Shown one piece after another: positions 32,030-41,421 of a stretch of DNA of 64,000 nucleotides. The stretch spans positions 434,001 through 498,000 of the forward strand of contig NZ_JBIQVZ010000003.1 in the NCBI RefSeq assembly GCF_044335535.1. Direction: 5' to 3'. The position numbers were made by a program, and so were the translations under genes. Every line of letters begins with the position of its first letter. Within the stretch, counting starts at the first letter, position 1. The notes beneath the pieces are model-generated. The model saw nothing but the letters and a program-made list of their open reading frames with translations. It searched no databases and was not told where the DNA came from. This DNA comes from Mariniflexile sp044335535 (GTDB taxonomy: Bacteria > Bacteroidota > Bacteroidia > Flavobacteriales > Flavobacteriaceae).

Positions 32030-33799
32030 ATGAACAATCCGCTAGCATATTATCAAAAGCATTTAAAAACATATAAAAAACAAGCGCAAAAACTGTATGG
32101 ACAGATGACGATGCTAAGCGTATACCGCCTCTTGGTTTTTGCATTCACGGGCATTGGTATCTATGTTGGGTTTAAAAACTGGCAAGTAGCAGTGGTTATA
32201 GGCATCGTTGGTATTGCTATTTTTCTGTACTTATTGTCAAAGTATAATGATATTAAATCACAAAAGCAGTTCAAGGAAGCTTTAGTAAGGATTAATCAAG
32301 ACGAAATTGAAATTGCTTCGGGAGATTTTCACCATAGGGATTCTGGTTTGCAGTTTCAAGATCCCCATCACTTTTATAGTTTGGATATCGATTTGTTTGG
32401 TCGTGGTTCTTTTTTTCAATTTATAAATAGAACTACTATAAATGAAGGGACTCAAAAATTAGCCGATGCTTTGAAGGCAAATGATATTACTGGTATTGTT
32501 TTGCGTCAAGAGGCCATTAAAGAGTTAAGTTCGAAACCGAAATGGCGTCAGTTTTATTCAGCAACATCTCGTTTGGTGGTTGTTGAAACACCGGCAAAAC
32601 AAATTATACATTGGTTACACCATCACCAGGCGTTTATACCAAAAACACTCAAATGGTTCCCTTTGGGGTTTACGCTTATTTCAATACTCGTTTTTGCTTT
32701 AGGACTTTTTGATGTTATTGATGCTGTTTTTATAGGATATTGGTTGCTTGTAGGTTTAGGGATTTCAGGGATTTATGTAAAAAAGATCAATGTATTATCA
32801 GCTAATACCGATAAGGTCAAAGAAACTTTTCGCCAATACGCCTCGCTTTTGGACTTAATTGAAAAGGAATCGTTTTCTTCAGAATTATTACAAGAAAAAC
32901 AGCAGCAAATCGAACAGCAAGGGAAAAAAGCTTCTGATGTTTTTAGAGAGCTTTCAAAGGCGTTGGATGCTTTAGACAACCGAAATAATTTTCTCTCTGC
33001 CATTTTTGGAAATGGATTCTTTCTGTCTGATATAAAAAACAGCTATCACATCGAACAATGGATCTCACATCACGCCGATAAAGTCACCGATTGGTTTGAA
33101 GTGGTATCGTTTTTCGATGCTTATAATTCTTTAGGAAATTTTGTGTTTAACCATCCTGAATTTGTATTTCCGAATATTGAAGAAAAAGGGACTGTTATAA
33201 AAGCGACAGATTTAGGGCATCCCTTATTAAATAAAAACAAACGTGTAGACAGCAATTTAACTATAGAAAATGAACAGTTTTTTATAGTTACGGGTGCTAA
33301 TATGGCTGGGAAAAGTACGTTTTTAAGAACCGTATCTCTGCATATTGTGATGGCAAATATTGGCTTGCCTGTTTGTGCACAATCAAGTAGCTATTCGCCT
33401 GTGAAACTCATTACAAGCATGCGTACTACCGATTCTTTAACCGATGATAGTTCATATTTCTTTTCAGAATTAACCCGCTTAAAATATATTGTTGATGCCA
33501 TTCAGGAAGAGTCTTATTTTATTGTTCTAGATGAAATTTTAAAAGGCACCAACAGTACCGATAAAGCCATAGGTTCCAGAAAATTTGTTGAAAAATTGGT
33601 AGCTTCAAACGCCACTGGAATTATTGCAACGCATGATTTAAGTTTGTGCGAGATTGAAAAAGAGTTTCATCAGGTTAAAAATTATTATTTTGATGCTGAA
33701 ATTATAAACGACGAACTTCATTTTGATTATACATTGAAAACAGGTGTTTGTAAAAATATGAATGCTTCTTTTTTGTTGAAGAAAATGAATATTGTGTAG
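32030..33799 (+). CDS. MutS-like ATPase with N-terminal membrane helices
   Basis: 589 residues. The C-terminal part has the MutS ATPase: Walker A GANMAGKSTFLRT (about 423-435), the MutS-type STDDSSYFFSELTRL-like helix (SLTDDSSYFFSELTR), Walker B FIVLDEILKGTNSTDK and the His switch ATHDLSLCEIE. Two membrane helices near residues 29-65 and another pair near 205-245 replace the mismatch-recognition domain. Hence it is a MutS-family protein without mismatch-binding motifs, likely membrane-attached, with unknown role. It lies 24 nt after a MITE-like element. Confidence 0.9.
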   Translation: MNNPLAYYQKHLKTYKKQAQKLYGQMTMLSVYRLLVFAFTGIGIYVGFKNWQVAVVIGIVGIAIFLYLLSKYNDIKSQKQFKEALVRINQDEIEIASGDFHHRDSGLQFQDPHHFYSLDIDLFGRGSFFQFINRTTINEGTQKLADALKANDITGIVLRQEAIKELSSKPKWRQFYSATSRLVVVETPAKQIIHWLHHHQAFIPKTLKWFPLGFTLISILVFALGLFDVIDAVFIGYWLLVGLGISGIYVKKINVLSANTDKVKETFRQYASLLDLIEKESFSSELLQEKQQQIEQQGKKASDVFRELSKALDALDNRNNFLSAIFGNGFFLSDIKNSYHIEQWISHHADKVTDWFEVVSFFDAYNSLGNFVFNHPEFVFPNIEEKGTVIKATDLGHPLLNKNKRVDSNLTIENEQFFIVTGANMAGKSTFLRTVSLHIVMANIGLPVCAQSSSYSPVKLITSMRTTDSLTDDSSYFFSELTRLKYIVDAIQEESYFIVLDEILKGTNSTDKAIGSRKFVEKLVASNATGIIATHDLSLCEIEKEFHQVKNYYFDAEIINDELHFDYTLKTGVCKNMNASFLLKKMNIV

Positions 33800-33807
33800 G
33801 TTTTGAC

Positions 33808-33974
33808 GGGAGACGGAAGGCAGAAGACGGAAGATGGAAGACGGAAGACGGAAGATTCTACTTAGAAACAACCAGCAACTAATGACCCAATACCTACAAC
33901 CCAAAACCTAACAACCATCAACCAATGACCAAATACCCCGTACCCAACACCTAACAACCCAAAATCCAACAACA
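33808..33974. repeat. Low-complexity spacer of repeated words
   Basis: The first part repeats GACGGAAGA and GGAAGATGGAAGA words; the second repeats AACCTAACAACC-like words (for example CCCAAAACCTAACAACCAT). The strong purine/pyrimidine asymmetry and absence of coding frames mark it as low-complexity DNA. Similar spacers occur near 20700-20800, 22265-22300, 30730-30770 and 55425-55465. Confidence 0.6.
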
Positions 33975-35123
33975 ATGCAACATACATCTAAACTACCAAA
34001 TGTTGGAACTACCATTTTTTCGGTAATGAGCGCTTTGGCGACTAAGCATGGTGCTATTAATTTATCCCAGGGTTTTCCAAATTTTAAAAGCGACCAAAAA
34101 CTAATCGATTTGGTTAGTAATGCTATGAATTCTGGTTACAACCAGTACGCACCGATGCTTGGGAATTTAGAACTTCGCGAAGCTATTGCTAAAAAATACG
34201 AGTTGCTTTATAACACAAGTTACCATCCTGAAAGCGAAATTGTCGTGACCGCAGGGGCAACGCAGGCTATTTTTACTATCATTACAACTTTTATAAAACC
34301 CAATGACGAGGTTATTATTTTTAAACCAGCTTACGATAGTTACGAACCTAATGTTGAGTTGCATGGCGGAAAAGTAGTGCCCATACAGTTGCAAGCGTCT
34401 AATGGTTTTAAAGTCAATTGGCATGAGGTGAAGGCAAAGATTAATAGTCAAACAAAAATGATTATTATCAATTCGCCACATAATCCAACAGGATCTGTGT
34501 TTTCAAAAGACGATATGCTTCAATTGGAAAATCTAACCAGAGATACCAATATCATGGTGTTAAGTGATGAGGTTTATGAGCATATGATTTACGATGGCGA
34601 AAATCACCAAAGTGCCTGCTTGTTTCCCGATTTAAAAACGAGGAGTTTTGTGGTGGCATCCTTTTGTAAAACCTTTCATAACACGGGTTGGCGTATTGGG
34701 TATTGTTGTGCACCCAAAGAATTGATGCAGGAATTTCTAAAAGTGCATCAGTTTACTGTGTTTTGCATTCATCATCCTACTCAAAAAGGCATTGCTGATT
34801 ATATGCAGGAGCCAAAACATTATTTAGAATTATCAGATTTTTATCAAAAGAAACGGGATTTATTTTTAAATTTAATCAAAGATTCCAAGTTTAAATTTAC
34901 AGCATCAAAAGGCACGTATTTTCAAGTGTTGGATTATTCGGGAATAACCCAAGAATATGATGTTGATTTTGCTAAAAGACTAACTGTAGAATGGGGCGTT
35001 GCTTCCATTCCTTTGTCGGTTTTTAATAGCAATAATTTAGACAATAAAGTGCTTCGTTTTTGTTTTGCGAAAACAGATGACACTTTAAAACAAGCAGCAG
35101 ATATTTTAAACGGAATTTATTGA
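33975..35123 (+). CDS. Methionine aminotransferase (class I, KAT-like)
   Basis: 382 residues. PLP-enzyme features: NLSQGFPNFKSD at the N-terminus, the Asn-Pro motif in NSPHNPTGSVF, DEVYEHMIYDG with the PLP-ring aspartate, and the cofactor lysine in SFCKTFHNTGWRIGY. These match the YbdL/kynurenine aminotransferase-like methionine aminotransferases, which transaminate methionine, glutamine or aromatic amino acids. The next gene, 62 nt downstream, is a nitrilase-type omega-amidase, the usual partner that removes the amide from the resulting keto-acid amide. Exact substrate is inferred. Confidence 0.9.
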   Translation: MQHTSKLPNVGTTIFSVMSALATKHGAINLSQGFPNFKSDQKLIDLVSNAMNSGYNQYAPMLGNLELREAIAKKYELLYNTSYHPESEIVVTAGATQAIFTIITTFIKPNDEVIIFKPAYDSYEPNVELHGGKVVPIQLQASNGFKVNWHEVKAKINSQTKMIIINSPHNPTGSVFSKDDMLQLENLTRDTNIMVLSDEVYEHMIYDGENHQSACLFPDLKTRSFVVASFCKTFHNTGWRIGYCCAPKELMQEFLKVHQFTVFCIHHPTQKGIADYMQEPKHYLELSDFYQKKRDLFLNLIKDSKFKFTASKGTYFQVLDYSGITQEYDVDFAKRLTVEWGVASIPLSVFNSNNLDNKVLRFCFAKTDDTLKQAADILNGIY

Positions 35124-35185
35124 GTGGCTGGAAAATAAAGGATTCAAAGAAGATATTGAAAAACAACGTGAAAGCTTTAACATAA

Positions 35186-35974
35186 ATGGATGATATGCAA
35201 GATCAACTTAAAGTAGCCTTAATACAATCTGATTTGGTTTGGGAAAATCCCAAACAAAATCGTAAAAACTTTTCAGAGAAAATTGAAAGTATTTTAAAAG
35301 CAGTAGATGTTATTGTACTCCCCGAAATGTTTGCAACAGGGTTTACCATGAAAGTTGAAACTGTAGCCGAAACCATGGATGGAAAAACAGTGACTTGGAT
35401 GCAAGAACAAGCTCAAAAAACAGGGGCAGCCATCGTTGGAAGCCTTATTATTTCTGAAAACAATAGCTATTACAATCGCTTGCTTTTTGTGGATCCATCG
35501 GGCAGTATTACAGCATATGATAAAAGACATACCTTTGCACTTGCAGGTGAGGATAAAGTATATTCAGCCGGCAAGGAAAAAGTAATTATAAACTATAAAG
35601 GATGGAAAATTTGCCCTTTGGTTTGTTACGATTTGCGATTCCCGGTTTGGGCAAGAAACATTGAAAATTATGATGTATTGCTGTATGTTGCCAACTGGCC
35701 CAAGCCAAGAATTTTTGCTTGGGATACCCTGTTAAAAGCACGGGCTATTGAGAATATGAGTTATGTTGTAGGCGTAAACCGTGTGGGTTTAGACGGAATG
35801 CAAAACGAATACTCCGGAAACTCGGCAGTGTATGATGTATTGGGCAATGCCATAACTGCTATAAAACCAAATAGGGAACAGGTTGAGGTAGCTGTGTTAG
35901 ACCGCAGCCACATTAATTTTTACCGTAATAAACTTAAGTTTTTAGCCGATAAAGACGAATTTACTCTGAAGTAA
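35186..35974 (+). CDS. Omega-amidase of the nitrilase superfamily (YafV-like)
   Basis: 262 residues. The nitrilase Glu-Lys-Cys triad is visible: Glu in VIVLPEMFATGF, Lys in YDKRHTFALAGE, Cys in PLVCYDLRFPVWARN. These contexts match the YafV/Nit2-type omega-amidase that hydrolyses alpha-ketoglutaramate or ketosuccinamate. Together with the preceding aminotransferase it forms the glutamine transaminase-omega-amidase route, which serves methionine salvage. The two-gene arrangement supports that job. Its end overlaps the convergent lipoprotein gene by 14 nt. Confidence 0.92.
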   Translation: MDDMQDQLKVALIQSDLVWENPKQNRKNFSEKIESILKAVDVIVLPEMFATGFTMKVETVAETMDGKTVTWMQEQAQKTGAAIVGSLIISENNSYYNRLLFVDPSGSITAYDKRHTFALAGEDKVYSAGKEKVIINYKGWKICPLVCYDLRFPVWARNIENYDVLLYVANWPKPRIFAWDTLLKARAIENMSYVVGVNRVGLDGMQNEYSGNSAVYDVLGNAITAIKPNREQVEVAVLDRSHINFYRNKLKFLADKDEFTLK

Positions 35975-37565
35975 ACTCCAAAGTTTCAGGGTAACCCCAA
36001 TCGGCACGTATTTCTATTTCCTTAAAATGGCTTACCCGTTCAGGCTGTATTTTTTTAAGGTAATTACCCGTATCGAATTTACCATTGCCATTAGCATCAT
36101 GTATCACTCTAATGTAATAGGTGCTTGGTTGTAGATCTAAAAAATCGATGGTTTCGGGTTTGGTCACATATCTTTCTGCTTTTACTTCACCTTTATCGGT
36201 AGTTAGTTGAATAATCAATGGATATTTTGCGTTTACCAATGTGAAACGTGCAAAGCCAAAATCGGATGCTTTTCGTGTAGTTAAATTAAAGTTTAAGGTG
36301 TCGTTTTTAGTGTCGAAAAAATCGGTAAAAGCTTCAGGTAAGACCAGCATTTTATAGCTGTTTTCGTATGTTTTTTTAAAGTTAAGTACGTAAGTATTGC
36401 TAATAGAATCAAATTCTGAAGTGAAATCAATTTTTGTTGAATCTTTATCTATAAGATTGACTTTAGAGGTGTCAAAATGAACAAATGGAATATTTCCTGT
36501 AATTTTAAAAGGCTGATCTAAGCCAATAGCACCAGAATTACCTTTTATAATTAATGAATCTTTTTTCTGTTTTCTGATTTTTACGGTGTAATCTTTATCA
36601 AAATTAGTATGCGAAATGTTAAATATCAGAGAATCTACTTCTAATTTTGGTTTGTACCAATAATACAGCGTGTCCGACTTTTCATCTTTTGTTAACCTGC
36701 TGGCAAAACCTTCGGGTGTTTCAGATTTTAACTTAATTTTCAGTTTGCTGTTATCGCCTTCATAACCAAATCCAATTTTTTCACTTGCAGCCAGAAAGGG
36801 TCTGCTTGCTTTTAAATTTAAAGATTCTTTAAACAACCTAAGTGTATAACTGGAATCTGTGGGCACCGTAATAAAGCTTTTGTGAAAGGCTATTTGGTCG
36901 GTTTTTTGTTGAAACTTATTATCACCGTTGCCATCTTTTAAAGCCATGAGCATATACTTTCCAGCTTTAATGTTTTCAATAGAAAACGTGGTAACGCTAT
37001 CTAACGTATTGGTAATATACTTAGGTGTTTCTTTATAGACAATAGAATCGGTAAACGTCGAATCTACTTCATAAAGCGCCACATTTACAAAGGTTTCGGG
37101 CTGTCTTTTTAAAGCATCAACAATATTACCTTTTACGTTTAGCGAATCGATGTAGCTACCCGTTGAAAACACATATCTATAATACGGGTAGGGATTCCCT
37201 TCGTTATTGTCGGTAATACTGTTACCAAAGTTAAACGCATAGGTCGTATTGGGTTGTAGGGTATCAAAAATTTTAATGGTTATGTATTTGCTGGCGCCAC
37301 CAAGCGGTGTAATTTCGGGTTGGGTAGTCATTGGCGGCGAAATAATGAGCTGTTTTTGTACGTCTTTAATCTTTACATACTCATCAAAATAAATCTTAAT
37401 GACTTTACCCTTAAAATTAGTGCTGTAATTTTTAGGAAGCTCTTCCACTATTTTAGGTGGTGTGTCGTCTTTAGGACCACCATCGGGTGTTCCTCTATTG
37501 GCGCAGTTTACAAAAACAAGGCCTAAAAAAATCAATAAAATAAAACTTGAAAGGGTTTTGTTCAT
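35961..37565 (-). CDS. Ig-like domain lipoprotein
   Basis: 534 residues from the ATG at 37565, which gives a signal MNKTLSSFILLIFLGLVFV followed by the lipobox cysteine NC. Next come the segment RGTPDGGPKDDTPPKIVEEL and a Big_5-type Ig-like domain (KIYFDEYVKIKDVQKQLIIS). The remainder is beta-rich with several DUF-like repeats and ends with GNGKFDTGNYLKK-type DxDxDG-like segments. It belongs to a Bacteroidota lipoprotein family found at the periplasm or surface. Function is unknown. It is convergent with the omega-amidase gene. Confidence 0.8.
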   Translation of the reverse strand: MNKTLSSFILLIFLGLVFVNCANRGTPDGGPKDDTPPKIVEELPKNYSTNFKGKVIKIYFDEYVKIKDVQKQLIISPPMTTQPEITPLGGASKYITIKIFDTLQPNTTYAFNFGNSITDNNEGNPYPYYRYVFSTGSYIDSLNVKGNIVDALKRQPETFVNVALYEVDSTFTDSIVYKETPKYITNTLDSVTTFSIENIKAGKYMLMALKDGNGDNKFQQKTDQIAFHKSFITVPTDSSYTLRLFKESLNLKASRPFLAASEKIGFGYEGDNSKLKIKLKSETPEGFASRLTKDEKSDTLYYWYKPKLEVDSLIFNISHTNFDKDYTVKIRKQKKDSLIIKGNSGAIGLDQPFKITGNIPFVHFDTSKVNLIDKDSTKIDFTSEFDSISNTYVLNFKKTYENSYKMLVLPEAFTDFFDTKNDTLNFNLTTRKASDFGFARFTLVNAKYPLIIQLTTDKGEVKAERYVTKPETIDFLDLQPSTYYIRVIHDANGNGKFDTGNYLKKIQPERVSHFKEIEIRADWGYPETLEFTSE

Positions 37566-37623
37566 CACCAATTTTAAATTTTGTACAAACCTACATAATT
37601 TTAAAGATATAACGGCTAACTCT

Positions 37624-38304
37624 TTAGGCTATTGCTATGGTGGCGATACTTATTTTTATGCTCTTGGCTTTGTTTAAAACACTGATGCAAGCCTCTAAAG
37701 TAGCACCGGTAGTAATAATGTCATCAACCAAAAGAATGTGTTTGTTGTTAATAAGCTCACTATTTTTTATCTCAAAAAAAGCATCATTTTTATTCCATCT
37801 TTCAAATTGCTTTTTTGAGACTTGCGATTGTGTGTTGGTTATTTTTATAAGGACATCGTCTACATAATCAGCACCCAAAGCTTCTGCAATTTGTTGTCCA
37901 AATTTGGTAACCTGATTATAACCTCGTTTGGCAAGTTTCTTTTTATGCAAAGGCACAGGAATAACCATGTCAACTGTTTTATAAGTATCTAAAGTTTTTA
38001 ATTCGCCTCCTAGCCAGTTTCCTAAGGAATATCCAATAGTTTCATAGCCTTTATACTTTAATCCATGAACAAGTTGTTGTACCAGTCCCTTTTTTTCAAA
38101 CCTGAAAAGTGCTGTGCCATTTTCAATGTTTGCCCGTCCGTAAAGCACCTTTTTTATAGCATCGTCATCATCAAAATGAAAATTGGTTACAGGCAAATCG
38201 TGCCTGCAATCTACACAAATAGTATTCTCGTTATCTTGCAACAAGTTCAGGCAGGCGTGGCACACTTTTGGGAATAATAAATCAACTAAGGGTTTAAGCA
38301 TCAT
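37624..38304 (-). CDS. ComF-family phosphoribosyltransferase-like protein
   Basis: 226 residues from the ATG at 38304. A four-cysteine zinc-finger-like motif near the start (CHAC, then CVDC) is followed by a PRTase fold with the signature HILLVDDIITTGATLEAC near the C-terminus. The KRGYNQVTKFGQQIAEALG segment is typical of ComF. Family members assist DNA uptake or processing of single-stranded DNA, possibly by binding a phosphoribosyl compound. It is 58 nt upstream of the Ig-like lipoprotein gene on the same strand, but the functions appear unrelated. Confidence 0.88.
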   Translation of the reverse strand: MMLKPLVDLLFPKVCHACLNLLQDNENTICVDCRHDLPVTNFHFDDDDAIKKVLYGRANIENGTALFRFEKKGLVQQLVHGLKYKGYETIGYSLGNWLGGELKTLDTYKTVDMVIPVPLHKKKLAKRGYNQVTKFGQQIAEALGADYVDDVLIKITNTQSQVSKKQFERWNKNDAFFEIKNSELINNKHILLVDDIITTGATLEACISVLNKAKSIKISIATIAIA

Positions 38305-38503
38305 ATACACTACTAATTATTTGGGCGTTACCACATCCTTCAACTTCGCCCAGAGCAGGTGGTCGGGCTTTACGCACTCGCTTTTTTGTTCCTTCCGTCG
38401 CAAAAAGAGCTCAAACAAATGCTTCAATCCCTAACGCATTTAAAAATAAGCAATTTCACACTTAATTTTTAACAAAGAACGCATTTAGTTTGGTGCGGTT
38501 TTT

Positions 38504-38511
38504 TATTTTTG
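38504..38511 (+). promoter_or_regulatory. -7 box 4 nt before the glyS start (leaderless)
   Basis: TATTTTTG at 38504-38511 fits TAnnTTTG and is separated from the ATG at 38516 by only CACC. Transcription from it would start at or beside the start codon. The region upstream (38340-38470) contains a fragment resembling family 1 elements (CGCACTCGCTTTTTTG, CCTTCCGTCGC). Confidence 0.55.
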
Positions 38512-38515
38512 CACC

Positions 38516-40057
38516 ATGGCAAATAACGATGATCAATTTAAAAAAGTAATCTCTCATGCAAAGGAGTATGGTTACGTGTTTCAAAGTAGTGAAATCTACG
38601 ATGGATTAAGTGCAGTTTACGACTACGCACAAAACGGTGCAGAACTAAAGAAAAACATTCGCGACTACTGGTGGAAAGCCATGGTGCAGATGAACGATAA
38701 TATTGTGGGTATTGACGCCGCCATTTTTATGCATCCAACCACTTGGAAAGCATCTGGGCACGTTGACGCGTTTAACGACCCTTTAATTGATAATAAAGAT
38801 TCAAAAAAGCGTTATAGAGCCGATGTACTCATTGAAGACTATTGCGCTAAAATTGAAGCAAAAATTGATAAAGAAGTTGAAAAAGCAGCCAAACGTTTTG
38901 GTGATGCTTTTGATAAAAAAGAATTTATTACCACCAATATACGTGTTGTAGAATATCAAGAAAAAATAAATGCAACGCTTTCACGTATGGCAAAATCTTT
39001 AGAAAATGAAGATTTAGCCGATGTAAAAGCACTCATTGAAGAGTTGGAAATTGCCGATCCGTTAACGGGAAGCAGAAACTGGACCGATGTTAAGCAGTTT
39101 AATTTGATGTTCGGAACAAAATTAGGAGCTTCGGCTGAAAATGCCATGGATTTATACTTGCGCCCCGAAACGGCACAAGGTATTTTTGTGAACTTTTTAA
39201 ATGTTCAGAAAACAAGCCGTTTAAAAATTCCTTTTGGAATAGCACAAACAGGTAAAGCGTTTAGAAATGAAATTGTAGCAAGACAGTTTATTTTTAGAAT
39301 GCGTGAGTTTGAACAAATGGAAATGCAGTTTTTTATTAAACCAGGCACACAAAAAGAATGGTTTGAACACTGGAAAGAAACCAGAATGAAATGGCATTTG
39401 TCTTTAGGTATGGGAACGGACAATTACCGTTTTCATGACCATGAAAAATTAGCGCATTATGCAGATGCTGCAACCGATATTGAGTTTAAATTCCCATTCG
39501 GATTTAAAGAGTTGGAAGGTATTCACTCGCGTACAGATTTTGATTTGTCGCAGCATGAAAAATTCTCTGGTAAAAAATTACAGTATTTTGACCATGAAGA
39601 TAATGCCAGTTATACACCCTATGTTTTGGAAACATCCATTGGTTTAGACCGTATGTTTTTAGCAGTGTTTTCAAATTCTTTGGTTGAAGAAGAATTGGAT
39701 AACAACACCACAAGAACCGTTTTAAAATTACCAGCAGTATTAGCACCTATAAAAGCGGCGGTATTGCCATTGGTTAAAAAAGATGGTTTACCAGAAATCG
39801 CCAAACAGATTGTAGATGATTTAAAATGGGATTTTAATGTGGATTACGACGAAAAGGATGCTGTTGGTCGCCGTTACAGAAGACAAGATGCCAACGGAAC
39901 ACCATTTTGTATTACTGTAGATCATGATACTTTAAAAGATAACACAGTTACCATTCGTCACAGAGATTCCATGGCACAAGAACGTGTGAAAATTGAAGAC
40001 TTAAGAGCTATTATTAAGGAAGCAGTAGATGTGCGTACTTGGTTAATGAAGATGTAA
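38516..40057 (+). CDS. glyS: Glycyl-tRNA synthetase (homodimeric type)
   Basis: 513 residues. Class II synthetase motif 2 and 3 contexts are visible: PETAQGIFVNF, GIAQTGKAFRNE and EFEQMEMQFF, and the C-terminal anticodon-binding domain from APIKAAVLPLVKKDG. These are characteristic of the alpha-2 glycyl-tRNA synthetase. It charges tRNA-Gly in the cytoplasm. The ATG at 38516 has a -7 box only 4 nt upstream, so the message is likely leaderless. A bidirectional terminator follows the gene. Confidence 0.97.
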   Translation: MANNDDQFKKVISHAKEYGYVFQSSEIYDGLSAVYDYAQNGAELKKNIRDYWWKAMVQMNDNIVGIDAAIFMHPTTWKASGHVDAFNDPLIDNKDSKKRYRADVLIEDYCAKIEAKIDKEVEKAAKRFGDAFDKKEFITTNIRVVEYQEKINATLSRMAKSLENEDLADVKALIEELEIADPLTGSRNWTDVKQFNLMFGTKLGASAENAMDLYLRPETAQGIFVNFLNVQKTSRLKIPFGIAQTGKAFRNEIVARQFIFRMREFEQMEMQFFIKPGTQKEWFEHWKETRMKWHLSLGMGTDNYRFHDHEKLAHYADAATDIEFKFPFGFKELEGIHSRTDFDLSQHEKFSGKKLQYFDHEDNASYTPYVLETSIGLDRMFLAVFSNSLVEEELDNNTTRTVLKLPAVLAPIKAAVLPLVKKDGLPEIAKQIVDDLKWDFNVDYDEKDAVGRRYRRQDANGTPFCITVDHDTLKDNTVTIRHRDSMAQERVKIEDLRAIIKEAVDVRTWLMKM

Positions 40058-40058
40058 C

Positions 40059-40080
40059 ATTCCTGCGAAGGCAGGAATCC
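40059..40080. repeat. Short palindrome after glyS
   Basis: ATTCCTGC and GCAGGAAT around GAAG form a dispersed-repeat type palindrome immediately after the glyS stop, followed by the terminator. Confidence 0.5.
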
Positions 40081-40087
40081 CAATTAA

Positions 40088-40120
40088 GATAAAAACCCAA
40101 GCAGCGCTTGGGTTTTTATC
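40088..40120. terminator. Bidirectional terminator between glyS and a convergent gene
   Basis: A 15-bp stem GATAAAAACCCAAGC with GCTTGGGTTTTTATC and a 3-nt loop AGC. A tracts and T tracts on both sides serve both strands. Confidence 0.88.
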
Positions 40121-40132
40121 TTTTATGTTATA

Positions 40133-40675
40133 CTAAAATCTATATCCAAGATTAATCCCACCTTTACCAATGATTTCATAATCAGTGTCATCGTTATTAA
40201 AAAAGTTTCTGCCAATTCCTGAAAATAATTCAACACTAAAACCTCTTTTAGTAATCCACTTGCCTCCAATAGCAAACCCTAAAGCAAAGTCTGTTCTAAA
40301 ATCATCACTTCCTCCTAACTGTCCCCCTATAACATTAATGTTTCGATTTGTCGAATTTAATAACCCAAAACCTTCTACAAAAAATCCGGCAGCATATTTT
40401 TCTCCAAAATAGAAACGATAGTAAGGTGAGATAGTATATTTAATTTCGTCACTAATATCATTGTCAAAAGGTAGAAATACAGAAATTCCAATTCCAGATT
40501 CTTCGTTTAAAGTTCTTTCATAGGTAGCTTCAAAAGCGCCTAAAATTAAGAAAAGACCATTTAGCTTTAATTCGCTAAAATTTTGAGATGTGTTGTTTTG
40601 AACTGTTTCCTGTTGTGAATACATCGATGAAGATGCTAAGAAAGTAATCAGCAGAAACAATAAAGATTTTTTCAT
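40133..40675 (-). CDS. Small outer-membrane beta-barrel-like protein
   Basis: 180 residues with a signal peptide (LLITFLASSSMYSQQ). The body alternates short strands ending in aromatic residues (YRFYFGEKYAAGFFVEGFG, FALGFAIGGKWITKRGFSVE) and ends in GGINLGYRF, a C-terminal pattern of beta-barrel outer-membrane proteins. Size and glycine-rich turns match the DUF3575/OprF-like barrels of Bacteroidota. It is a predicted outer-membrane protein of unknown function. It shares the bidirectional terminator with glyS. Confidence 0.75.
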   Translation of the reverse strand: MKKSLLFLLITFLASSSMYSQQETVQNNTSQNFSELKLNGLFLILGAFEATYERTLNEESGIGISVFLPFDNDISDEIKYTISPYYRFYFGEKYAAGFFVEGFGLLNSTNRNINVIGGQLGGSDDFRTDFALGFAIGGKWITKRGFSVELFSGIGRNFFNNDDTDYEIIGKGGINLGYRF

Positions 40676-40768
40676 AAAAAGTTTGTTTTAAGATTGATTT
40701 ATTGAAAGTATCAATAAACATTCAAATATATACAAAATCTTACATGCATATTATAAAAGACATATTAT

Positions 40769-41245
40769 TTAAATGCTAATTTGCCTATCAATTTGTTGGT
40801 CTAAAGAAATAAGCGATTCGGTTCGTAAAACGCCATTAATAGTTTGAATGTCGTTGTTTAACAACTGCATCAAATGGGCATTATCGCGCGAAAGCAGTTT
40901 AATGAATATATTATAGTTGCCTGTGGTGTAATGGCATTCTAAAACTTCGGGAATGCGTTTTAGAGCCCTAACAACATCTTCGTTATTGATGGCTTTGTCT
41001 AGATAAATACCAATAAAAGCTAATGTTGAATAACCTAATACCTTTGGGTTTATTATAAATTTTGATCCATTAAGTAATTTAGATTTTTCTAGTTTTTTTA
41101 ATCGTTGATGGATGGCAGCCCCAGAAATACCAACGTTTCGGGCAATTTCCAAAATGGGTGTTCGGGCATCTTGGGTCAAGGCACGAAGTATTTTTTTGTC
41201 GATACCGTCTATGGTGATGGTGATGATTTTGTTTTTGGATTTCAT
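40769..41245 (-). CDS. Lrp/AsnC-family transcriptional regulator
   Basis: 158 residues. N-terminal HTH from DGIDKKILRALTQDARTPIL through ARNVGISGAAIHQRLKKLEK, then the RAM ligand-binding domain (LAFIGIYLDKA, VLECHYTTGNYNIFIKLLS). Such regulators respond to amino acids. It sits upstream in the direction of transcription of nothing obvious, and next to a saccharopine dehydrogenase family gene, 176 nt away on the same strand. It could regulate that gene; this is inference. Confidence 0.93.
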   Translation of the reverse strand: MKSKNKIITITIDGIDKKILRALTQDARTPILEIARNVGISGAAIHQRLKKLEKSKLLNGSKFIINPKVLGYSTLAFIGIYLDKAINNEDVVRALKRIPEVLECHYTTGNYNIFIKLLSRDNAHLMQLLNNDIQTINGVLRTESLISLDQQIDRQISI

Positions 41246-41421
41246 TTAGGTTGAAATTTAAAACATAAATGTACTAATATAGTTTTAAATTGAAACTAAA
41301 ATAGCGTTAGCAATTACTCATGCATACTATCATTCATTGAATTTTAAAATCATGAATGTTTCGCAATTGAAGTGGGAAGCCCGCAGTTGATTCTGATAGG
41401 TAATGCCTAAATATTAAAATA

